NCBI RefSeq assembly: GCF_001949145.1
Contig: NW_019091355.1
Span: 3,286,814 to 3,346,256 of the forward strand
Reading direction: 5' to 3'
DNA length: 59,443 bases
From: Acanthaster planci
Lineage: Eukaryota > Echinodermata > Asteroidea > Valvatida > Acanthasteridae
Under the pieces are notes generated by a model. It did no database searches. It saw only the letters and a program-made list of their open reading frames with translations, and was not told the origin of the DNA. The translations under genes were made by a program, and so were the position numbers. This document shows positions 28,001-40,000 of the stretch, piece after piece (position 1 is the stretch's first letter; each line of letters opens with the position of its first letter).

Positions 28001-31000
28001 GCCGTGCTCTGAAATTGACGTCAAGAACCAGGGGCCAATTTCACAGCGCTGCTTAAGCACAAAATTTGCTTAAGCATGAAAAACCTTGTTTAAAACAACA
28101 AAGGTTACCAGCTCAAACTCTATCTGATTGTCATGCTAACCAAAAGACGGCTAAATACAATCCCGAAGCAATATACATCACATGGAGATTTGGTTGGTTA
28201 CCTGATTTATCAAGCAAGGTTTTCTCGCGCGTAAGCAAATTTGTGCTTAAGCAGCTCTGTGAAATTGGCCCCAGTCCTAGTTTCATTAGCATTGACATCC
28301 TTTTTTCTCCTTTGCTCGCATTTTGTTTTAATCAGTTGCGGACAGCGTTCCCGGCGGAAATCTAGTGGGCCCCAAGCCCTTCACCATCTTCGTCCTGCCG
28401 AGAGAGGACAAAGTCCCGCCCACCTTGGACAACCGGTTCCACACATTCGAGGTGCAGCGGGGCGGGCTGAAGCAGCTGCGCTCCATCCTGGCCGAGGGGA
28501 CGAACCTGGACACCCCCCAGACCGACCTGGTGTACACCCTGATCACTGCCCCAGAGCACGGCTTCATACTGAAGAGCGGGTTCATCCAACTCGATGAAGG
28601 TGAGATTCTTAGTGTTGTCGTCACACTACCTTGAAAGATACATGTAGTAAGACGTTAATGTTGTCGTGCCCAAGAGATTAAAAGAACCGCGTATATCCTT
28701 GTTTTTCATGCCGTTTTTTTCTGTAACAGTAACACTGGATAAATTGTTCTTTTTCAAGACTTTTCTTTGACACTGTTTGTGTTTTTAAATACAATCTTAA
28801 TGTAGACTTATTAACAGGTTGACATGTTAATTTACTCAGCATTTTACTGGATTGTTCCTCAGAGAAATCAGATTTCAAGTGATTACTACTTTGTGGGTTA
28901 ACACTGTTATTTGTTTTCTGTTCCCTTGTTTGATCCGAGGCAAGTTTCTGCCTTTTTTTTGTGTGAAAAGTTCTTCAACTTGCATATCGTCTTCCTGTCC
29001 AGGTGCCCAGTTTACCCATGCTGAACTGCTGCAAGAGTCCTTCCACTACGTCCATGACAGTTCCCAGACGGAGCAGGATAGCTTTGAGATCACCCTGAGC
29101 GATGGCACCCACTCGGCCAGCATCGTCATGGCCGTGGTGGTCACCTACACAGACACCCGCAAGCCGTCCGTCCGGCGGGGGGCCACGCTCTCCCTGCTGG
29201 TGCCTGAGAACAGCATGGCTGTCGTCTCCCGGGATGAGCTGTCATTTGAGGACGACGACTCAGTCGACAGCGAGATCGTGCTGACGCTGGACACGCTGCC
29301 ACATAGCGGCCGCTTGCAGCAGCGGATCGCCGGTGACTTCTACCAGGACATACCCGTGGGAGGTTCTTTCACACAAGCTGACATCAGTGCATACAATATA
29401 AGGTAACGAGGCAATGCTCATGACCCAAGCGGGGATCTGATAATTGCCCAATCAGGCATTGTGAGTCATCATCGCCCAATTAGGAACTCTCAGCGATTAG
29501 TGCCCAATTAGAAATATTTGGGTCATGGCAGCATTTGGTACCTTTACTACTGCATTACATAATTGGGTATTTGGAGAAATACGTGTATCCTGTTTAAAAC
29601 CTTTCCTTATTTAATTCAGTGTCAGGTGGAAAGGCTTGCGGTAGCTACCGCAGGCCTTTCCACCTGTTGCTGTTCGACACTATGAATAGCCCGAAATTCC
29701 ATCTTAATTCAGTGTGTTGGCCATTCTGTTCTCCCCTGCTGCACGATTCCGATTTAGCCTGGTCTTCTCGCTGAGCTCCGTAATGGTTCTACCTTATTAA
29801 TATCAAGTAGGGCTTAAACAGTTGGTAAGTTGCGTTGCCAGAATCTCCAGCTAGTCTGTGAAGTGGAATGTTCGAATTTTCGGGTCACCTCGTTGCAGAT
29901 ATGTAGCCGAGGGGGAGATCGGCAGCCAGGCAGTCACCGATCTTCTGTTCTTCAACGTCAGCGATGCCAGCGGCAATGTCCTGATCAAGCAGGTGTTTCC
30001 GGTCACTGTCACGCCGGTCAATGACCAGCCACCATCCGTGACAGTGGGTGATGGCATCCGGGTAGGTGCTGTCATACCGTACTCGAGACCTTTTATAAAA
30101 GTGTGCTGTGTTTGCCAAATCAACTTTAAAAGGGCAGTTTTATATGGAAGATGAATTTTTGCCTACTTTTTCTCCTGAATTATGTAACTGTTTATCGATG
30201 ATAGAAATACTTGATCATTTCTCACCCGCATAACGTCCATTCTTATCAAGTTGGCAAATTGAGTGATACATAAAAACCTCAGTGAGTCCTTCCTAATGCA
30301 GACTAAAATGAATGTACTAACAGCAATGGCGTGAAAATTCATTTAGTGGTACAACATATGTGGTGTTTGTTCATGTTACAGTTGGTTGAAGGAGCCCGGG
30401 AACTGATCTCCTCAGCCAACATTAGAGCAACTGACCTAGATACCAGACTAAGTCAACTGAAGGTGATCATTGACACTGGACCAACTTTCGGCTTCATTGA
30501 GAACATCAGATCAGGTATGAAGCTTTATTGTATAAAGAAATGACTTTCTGTGTTTTTTGTAAAGATTTGAACTTGGTCGATGATTGAGGTTTTGTTTTCT
30601 AGCTTACTTTCATTGAAAAGTGGATTTTGGATTTCTTTAGACCACAGAATTAGCTTGTGCTTTCGGTGATTTGGAAATAAATTTTTTGACCAAGCTAGGG
30701 CAAGGTATGGTACAAAAGTTAAGCCAGTCTCTCTACTGCTCCATCAAACAGATACCTTTACATTGAAGAAATTACCTTTGAGAATGACATGTAACACATA
30801 CAAAAAGTAAGTACAGATAGAAATATTTATTGAAGGGTTGGGATTGCCAGCATGCTATTTTTTTGGAGTTTTTATCCGAGAACTCACTTTTTTCCTTCTG
30901 CATATTTTGGTGATTTCTAGCGCTCGGCTCCGAGCAGCCCAATGTGGATATCCCTGTCACGGACTTCCGGGTGCAAGACCTGATCGACAACACCATCTAC

Positions 31001-34000
31001 TACGTTCAGAGCGTGCACCGGAACGTGGAGCCCACCCAGGACGGCTTTTTGTTCCATGTTTCGGACGAGGAGAACGACTCCCCGCAGTATCGCTTCAACA
31101 TCACCATCAGGGTATGTTAGGAGGTCAACATATCCTGCCTCTTGACCTGAACCTGGGATTGTCTGTTATGGCTCATCTCAGAAACCCGTTGTAAAGGCAG
31201 AACAGCTGAAGGAAAAATAACTGTCAGTGAATAGAAAGGACTGTTCTTATTTTTACACCCTTTCCCGCTTTTTCCCATTTGGCAGTTGGTCAATGATGAG
31301 GAGCCCATGCTGATCACCGACACTCTCTTCCTGCCCGAGAACGAGGGCGCTGTAGTCACCAACGTCTCCATGTACGCCAGCGACCTGGACACAGGGCCAG
31401 AAGACCTGATCTTCACCGTGACCGAGTACCCGACCTGCGGCACCCTCCGCCGCAGGGCATTCATCGGCGACCCTCTCCACTTTGGCCGCATCCTGACCGT
31501 GGGCGACACGTTCACCTGGCGGGACGTGCTGGACGAGCTGGTGGTGTACGTACACGATGGGTCAGAGGTCAAGACAGACTCTTTTGGCGTGTCACTGACA
31601 GACGGGATCTATACAGTACTTGGCACAGTGCCAATCCAGATCGGGCTGATTAACGATGAAACACCCAGGGTTGCTGTCAACAGGGGACTCCAAGTCCAAA
31701 TTGGTGAGAAAACCTCTGATATTCAACAGCTTGATGAAAATTGTGTCAAACAATTTCTAAAATTGAGTCATTTTATGGAATTATTTAGGTGTTTTCAACA
31801 TGAATCATAACTTGCAAAGCAATGCAAAAATTTTTTAAGATTTTGGACTTTTCCTTTAACCCCTTCGCACCGGGAAGTTGTAAGAGCCGCTGTAAAAATT
31901 GAGATCCCTCAGCCCGCTTTTCAGCTATTATTCTCGGCCCACGTTTGAGCGAACACGGTGAAAGAAAGCATACCTGCAAACTATTTTTTTCCTAATTAGG
32001 TTCAACCACAACAATCACCAACTACGAGCTGCGCGCCGAAGACGTGGACTCAGAGAACATGCAGTTGATCTACACCCTGACGGCGGAGCCCACCGTGGGC
32101 CAGCTGCAGTTCCTGCTGAACGGCGAGAACATGGTGCCACTGCGGGTGAACGGGGAGATGTCCAGCTTCACGCAGAATGACATCGATAACGGTAGGTCTT
32201 CGTCCCCAGAGTGTGCCCGAAATCCAGAGTCAATTGCAGCCAGTTCTTGGCCACGTTTAGTATTTCAAGATCTGACGGGGCTTCTTTTTGACCTGTCGCA
32301 GGGTACGTCCGGTACGTTCACGACCCCATCGAGGCAGCAGGGACAGCGGTATTCAAGTTCACTCTCTCAGACCCGGAGGGTAATGAGCTGATCGATCAGT
32401 CCTTTCTCATTACAGTCCTGGGTAAGTTTATCCTTCACATCTCTGCATGAACAAAGGGATCAGTATCCTCTCCAAGCCAAAACGAAATTTCTGGGGGAAA
32501 AAAATGACTTTGAGACTCACTTTTTGGGATCCAGTCTTAGATGATAACTGTGCCCTTTCATGGAGACTAATCCAGCAATCAGAATGCAAAGCGGTTTTTT
32601 TGCAGTGGCACCGTTATCGCATGCAGGGGGTATGCATATTTTCCTCTTTGACCAATAGGATGTTGGGACTCTTCAAAGGCACAAACGCCCCCAGTTATTG
32701 CATGTATGAGTATGATGCCACTTCAGCAATTAAATTCTCTCAGATACATTGATATCATGCCCTTAAGCTTTCTAAAAGCGGACCCCTAAATTTGAATTAA
32801 TCCTGTTGGTCTTCCAATTGCCGTCAACAGAGGACCGGGTGCCGCCCCAGATCCTGGCCAACCGTGGCCTGACCCTGGCGGAAGGCACCTCCAAGGTGCT
32901 CACCACAGACGTCCTGTCTGCCACAGATGTGGACAGCGTGCCGGGCCGCCTGGTCTACCTGATTTCGGCGGGGCCCACCTATGGCCAGCTAGAGTTTGCC
33001 GACGTGCCCGGCGTGCCCGTCACTGAGTTCACCCAGGCGGACCTGGCCGCCAAGACGGTTGCCTACGTGCACACCAGCGAGGAGGAGGCCGTCATGGACA
33101 GCTTCACGTTCACCGTGGACGACGGGACCAATCAGGTAAAGAAAAAAGGCACGGTCTGAGTAGAAATAAGTAGATGCGAGAATTATCACTGAGTCAGTCA
33201 AGGTCAATCAAAGTCATTCCACAAGTCACCTTACGAGTCAGGATGGTGTTGAGACTCATTTTAGGGGATCTGGTTTTGCTTGACTGGCTCTTCTTAGCTG
33301 TATTTTTGGAATAGATGGTTATTAATATGTTTGGATAAATGTTGTAATTGCAGTCAAAAAAAATTTATTGTTGTGACCACAGTTGGCCATGGTTTGCTTG
33401 CCAAGGATGGTTGGAAGACAGAACTTAATGGATCAGTCTATTGAATTTTTCCGTCAAATTTATCTTTTTCTTCCAGTGGAACACTCTCTTGGCCATGGTG
33501 TAGCCTTTCTCTTGCCATGGTGTAGCGTTTCTCTTGCCATGGTGTAGCCTTTCTCTTGCCATGGTGTAGCCTTTCTCTTGCCATGGTGTAGCCTTTCTCT
33601 TGCCATGGTGTAGCCTTTCTCTTGCCATGGTGTAGCCTTTCTCTTGCCATGGTGTAGCCTTTCTCTTGCCACACTGTTGAGTTCTTGTTGATTGCACCCT
33701 CCCCCTCCAGGTGACTCAGACCTTCTACATCACCCTGACCCCGGTGGACGACTCCCTACCGTTGCTGACCAACCTGGGCATGCGCGTCCAGGAGGGTGTC
33801 CGGAAGTCCATCACAGAGTTTGAGCTCAAGGCCCAGGACATGGACACACCGGTCAGTAACTGAGCACTGCCCTCCCCTTCCCCGTCAGGACATGGCCTCA
33901 CCCCAATTAAGCCTCCACCAGGGAAAATACGATCAGACCTAGTGGACTTGAAGTTTTATAAAGCCGTTAAGATCGTCACAAAGCATACCATGATTACAGG

Positions 34001-37000
34001 AATCTTTTGTTGGTTTTCTTATCCAGAGTTAGAGATTCTTCCAAAGATTTTGCTGTATCTATTCAGTAAATATAGTTGTGACGGCCAGTCATTGTCAAAC
34101 TTGAATTTTTTGTACAAGATTTATTTGGGGTTTATTTTAGGTGTTTCTCCCAATCACTGATGCACATTTGGTGAACACTGCATACTCAGTGTTGTCCTGA
34201 ATCTTGTGAAACTTTTTTACTAAGTACCTCATTTTGAACTGAAACCCAGGACCTCCTGCTTACTAGTGGAGACTCCTTAACCCCTTGACCAACGAGCTTG
34301 CCGCGGTTGGCTGGTTGGTTCGAAATGGACGAGTAGGGGTACTGCAGGAAACGTGTTTTATAAAAAAGAAATTGTGCGTTGGGGAGATTTTTTGGTGTGG
34401 TTGTTTTGCCCGTAGGTTTTATTCATCCTACGGCGTCCTGATTAAATACTGAGCAGCCTAACGTCACTTCAGTTTAAGCCTGCATTATCAATATCGTTAA
34501 TTACTTGATTTGGATGACCATTCCCACCGCAGGCGGACTCCATCATGTTCACCATCTTCCGCCAGCCCCAGCACGGCACCATCGACTACACCCCAGACGA
34601 GGCGCGCTACGCCCCCACCTTGACCTTCTCTATGACCGACGTGTACGAGAACCGCATCAGCTACAGCCACGACGGCAGCAACACCCTGGAAGACAGCTTT
34701 GAGTTCACGGTGACGGACGGCACCAACCCTCTCTTCATCATCGAGCAAGGGACAGAGCTCATTACCACGTCTGCACAACAGGTAGCCGAGGGACTGTTGA
34801 TTTGGGATTTGGACAAAATAAACCAGGCTAATCCTCCTACATCCCAGACTTACATTTTTGGGGGCAAAATTCTCAGGAATCCAGGGCAGGGTACTATGAT
34901 ATAACATAGATCTTGACGTCCCAACATTATTTGCTCCAAATTTCTGCATTGGCTTTCTGTGCAGTGCTAACTTTTTGCAGTTCCAAGAAGATATCCCCCC
35001 CAGAGATAGGGTCAAAGAAACTAAATAAAATGGATTATTATTTTGAGCTGTTGATATCACTGTTTTAGTGTACTGTTTTGGCAGATTCCTTTGTCAAGAG
35101 TGTTATTAATTACTGAAGGAAATGCTCCACAGATAAATGCTCAACAGGTGTCAAAATGCAAAATGGGAAGATCTTTTTGTTGACACAAAATTGTGCTGTG
35201 TACAGTACAGAAGCTGAGCGGCTTTGTAACAGCTTCCCTGCCAACATTTCTTAGGATCCTTGTCGCTGTTGATAGGCTCTGTGCTGATTCCCTGCTAAGC
35301 ACTTGTATGTACTGAGCAAAATGTTCCATCGTGTGAAATTACCCCTGGCCGCAAGGTTTGAAAAAGCAATGTGAACTTCGTCTGTAGTCCTTGTCATAAG
35401 TAGTAGACCATTAAAAACCTGAAAGCATACCTTGTAAGTTTCAACATTTTTACAGACCTTTCATCATATTCCACAGGGTATTAGGGTATTAGTTGTCGGA
35501 CGCGAATTCTTACCGACATTAATCCGTTGCTGTTTCTGTCCCACGCATTCCAGACATTTCAGATAACCATCCTGCCCGTCGATGATGGCACTCCCAGAAT
35601 CATCACCAACCTGGGCCTGTCCTACCTGGAGTACCTCGATGAGCAGGTCAGTCACGTTGAGTTCATGAAAGGACTGCACATTAAGCATAGCCATATTAGG
35701 ACTGTTGGGATTGCTGTTACCAACTTGGAGAATGATATTAAAACCGGCTTGATGCGGAGAGCATCTTGCTAGTGCCATGTACGCTTTTTCCTTTTGAATT
35801 CTGTGTTCTGTATTCCTCAATAACAACCACACTCACTGGAGATATAAAATTCACCAGTATGCTACAGATGTAGGGGAAAATCTGTCAAAAGACAATAAGG
35901 GAAAAGTAGATATAGGTTTTAGGTGAGGGAAAATGCCAGATAATTCATTCCGAGGAACAACCTACCTAATCAAGTAAGGCCCAACAAACCCATTTCATGT
36001 GGTGGACAAGGTGGGTTGGAACCAGGGCCATCAGAGTTTGAATGCCAAGCCGTGGACCTAACGGCCAACCCAACCACCTGTCCATCTTTCCCCTAGTAAG
36101 TTTTCCACCCTTTCCTCCTGGGCAGGCGATGGGCATCATCACCCGAAAGAACCTGGCCACCATGGACGCGGACACGCCCGACAACCTCCTGGTCTACACC
36201 ATCAGGACTCCGCCCAACCACGGCATCCTGGAGTCCACCCTGACCCCCGGCACCCCGATCACCGTCTTCACCCAGGGTAAGTATATGGGGAAAAAATTCA
36301 TGTATCTATCCCTTGTTCGCTAATGGGCTTGACTTCAATTTCAATCCTCTCTGGGAATGAAACTAAGGGTTTTTAGCCCAAGGAAACAAAGAGCAAGAAG
36401 ACGAAAGAGGAATTTGGCATTTTAGGAGAAAATTCAAAATAATATTTTGGAGAAAACCCAGGAAATCAGGTAGGGACTGAAAACCCAATTCGTGTCAACA
36501 TTGTGTCTAGATTTTGAATCGGAGAGGGTTGAGTGGGGAATTTTTTTCTAAAATTGTAGTCCATTTTTTTCATGCGTTATGAAATAAATCCTTCCCTCCC
36601 CACAGAGGAAAGTGCCAGGAGGTTTTCCAGTACTTGGCTGCGTCCCTGTCTCAGTCAGACAAAGGCCGAGACAGAGGGAAAGCTGACTCTCTAATAAACA
36701 TTCCAGTGCTGTTTCTGAAGAAGTGTTGTGCTTGCAATTCCCTTTAAAAAGGTTGTGTAAACCCCCCCCTCAAATTTTAAAGAGCTGTGGTAATGTGGAG
36801 CTGCACAGAGTGGTGTAAAAATGAATAATTCATGAGATGCTTTTGTGTCGTTGGCCAATGGCAGAGGACATCAACAATGGCATCATCCACTATGCCCTGA
36901 ACCCCGGGGCGGAGCCGGAGCTGGCCGACCGCTTTGTCTTCGACGTGGCCGACAGCAAGCCCAACACGGTGTCAGGCACTGTCTTCCGCATCCGCTGGTC

Positions 37001-40000
37001 CCTGATCCACCTGGAGCGGGGCGCCTACAATGTCAGCGAGACGGCCGGGGTCATCAGCGTCCCCGTCAAGAGAAGCGGCAATCTCAATCAGGTATGCCAA
37101 GGAGAGAAAAACAGGTGTTACTTGTATTGTGGGCTGTCATGATTATTCATGTCCCTCACAGCGTTTTGACCAATCACAGCCGTGACTGCATAATGGGTGG
37201 TCAACCAAAGTCTGACCTGTATGCATGCATTTCCAATGATTTGCAAGTAAAGAGCATACCATGTGGGCATTGGAGAAGTGCTCAGACTGTTGCTGATTAG
37301 AGCTTGATTGGTAGCTCTTAGGCAGCAGATTTCCATGACAGTTACCATCCTCCTTGTATGCTGTCCTTAAACACAAACCTTTAAGATACGATGTAAAGCA
37401 GTTCTGTATTGTAAAGCTTCATTTGAAGTTTAGTTGGTGCTGTGTTGACTGTTTTAAACATTTAATTGAAGTCATATATCTTGCTTAAAGACAGAAACGG
37501 AGCAGCTTTGAACAGTTTTTGAACCCACATCTTGGTGTTGTCTCTGCCTATGGTTTACCCATTATCATGACCACAACTCCCTACTTGCAATTGAATGATT
37601 TTACATTTGAGCACCTCGATCCCAAATCCTTTGCATTTCCTGTCACCCACATCCACAGTATGCCATCGTGCTGTGCCGTACCGAGTCTGGCTTTGCCACG
37701 TCGGTAGGTGGACAGCCTGGAGAGAGAGACTACATTGAGCAGGCCGTCCAGGTGCAGTTTGAAGAGCGGGAGGACACCAAGCTCTGCAGCATCGTCATCA
37801 ACGACGACGCGGTGTTTGAGGGGCTGGAGGACTTCATCGTGGAACTGAGTATGCCTGCCTATGCCCTGCTGGGCGACCCAACAGCAGCGCTGGTCACTAT
37901 AACGGACGATGAAGACGGTAAAATAGATTGATTAATTGATTTGATTTTAAATATGTGATAGAATTAATGCAGTTTGATTTGATTTGATTGATTTGATTTG
38001 ATTTGATTCAGTTATATTGATTGCATTTGATTGAATTAACTAGTAGTGATTAAAGTGAAGTGATTTAACTGCTTCTGATTCTTTACCCATTGGTAATTTG
38101 ATCTACCCTTGTCACACATTTTAATCTGATTCAATCCCAATTTGATTAATTTTTGGAATTAGGTGAGAACTACCAGTTGAAATAATAGAATATGTAAGGT
38201 TTTAGTTTGACTATTAAGTACTGACAATCACTGTTTCCTCTCCTTCAACAGAGCCAAGCATTGAGTTTGATCAGTTAGTTTTCCACGTCAATGAAAGTTC
38301 GGGATTCCTCTTTGCTCCAGTCACCAGGAAGGGTAGGTACTCAAGAAAAAACGTCAAGGAATACTTTCATGTGTGCTTGCATGCAGCACCTCGCAGGCAA
38401 CCTATGCCTAGTTCACGTATCACACAAGTGGGATGATTATCTTACACTTTTAAATGAAATACTTACAAAGAAATTTACAAACAAACCATATAGGGAAACT
38501 AAAGTGCTTACAGATGATTATAAAGATGAAGACTGGAAGAAATTGACTGGGAGTGGGATGTGAATCTGCAACCTCTGAAACACCGTACCAGTGCTCTACT
38601 AACTGAGCTATCCAGCCCTACGTTGGTGGCTCTTCCCACTTGCCAATATGTTGCTCGTCGAAAGCCATGAAACTTGAAACCCCATATGGCCAGGGATCAC
38701 GCCCCAATCACACGATGCAACCTGTTAAGTGGTGAACAGGGATCACTCGAGGAGGACAAAACTGTTTGAAGACACAAAATCATGAAACAAACTATATAGA
38801 ACTTTAGTTGTTAAAATGCCGTGGCTCGTGGAAATTCAGAGGTGAAATGTAGGAAATGGACCAAGCAAAATACTTTCTGGAGAGACAACTTTTTTCTCCA
38901 CCTTTGGAAAGCGAAATTGTAACACTCCCTTCTCCGCTGTCCCTCTTTCCTTGGTAGGCGATTCCAGTCGCAGCGTCTCTGCCATCTGCTTCACCATCCC
39001 CGGCACGGCCACGGGCAGCAGCCTGACCGGCCTGGAGTCGGGGTCGGACTACAAGACCAGAGGGATGGACGGCGAGTACCGGGTGGTCTTCCCGGCCGGT
39101 GTCAACACGGCGTCCTGCGACATCAAGGTCTGTAGCCAGACATCTCAATCATTTCGGGGTTGCCTAAAAGCAGGCTGATTTTGCATTGCATGTTACTGAT
39201 TCACGCTGAGGAGTTTGAATCTTTTTTTTTAATATTCCAATTCATTCAGTTTGGATTTGTTTGATGAAAGTAGTATTGTGGGTTCTTGGATGAATTTTGA
39301 AGGGAGATGGACATTTACATACCATCAGCTGAACCATGCATTGGCCTGCCTTGAAATGTGCACAACATGAACGTGCGCAAAATTGACACCCTGCTGGTTT
39401 GAAAATGAAAGGCAGAAGTTGCATTCCCCCCCCCCAATCCAGATCATCGACGATGCCATGTTTGAGGCAGAGGAGGAGTTTGAGATCGCGCTAGCCATGC
39501 CATCGCTGTGGAGCAGGCTAGGGAGGAAATCCAGGGCCATGGTGATTATCAACGGGCCGAATGACGGTGAGCTCTTGTTCTCCTTGAACCAACAAACCTT
39601 TTGCATGGATTGAAATCTGTTGTCTAAAAAGTGCAGCAAAAATAGTCACGGAATCCAACATCACTAAATGTTCGCACAACAAATATCTCTCTGTTTGTAT
39701 CCATAGCAACAAGCCAAAGCTCTCTCTTTGGTGCTTGTGTTCAATAAGTTAGTATAAAAAAAAATGCCCTGGATTAAGAAGTGAGAGATTCACATAATTC
39801 TGGTCATGTGTGAGAGAAGTTGTGCGCTTGTAGCGTTGAAAAGCCCTGGAAAGTTGCCGTACGTCATGGTTGACATCCCCCCCCCTGCTGGATGTTTGAA
39901 TATCCTCCACCTCATCGTGTCATCCTCTCTCCTCTTTCACAGAATCGCTGGTTTCTCTGAGCCAGAACACCTATATCTTCAATGAGAACGCCGGCACAGT

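Noticed and set aside
33425-33697. Three overlapping - strand frames with repeating MARERLHHGK-type peptides
   Set aside because: They are produced by the 22-bp minisatellite, whose period rotates through all three frames; there is no gene.
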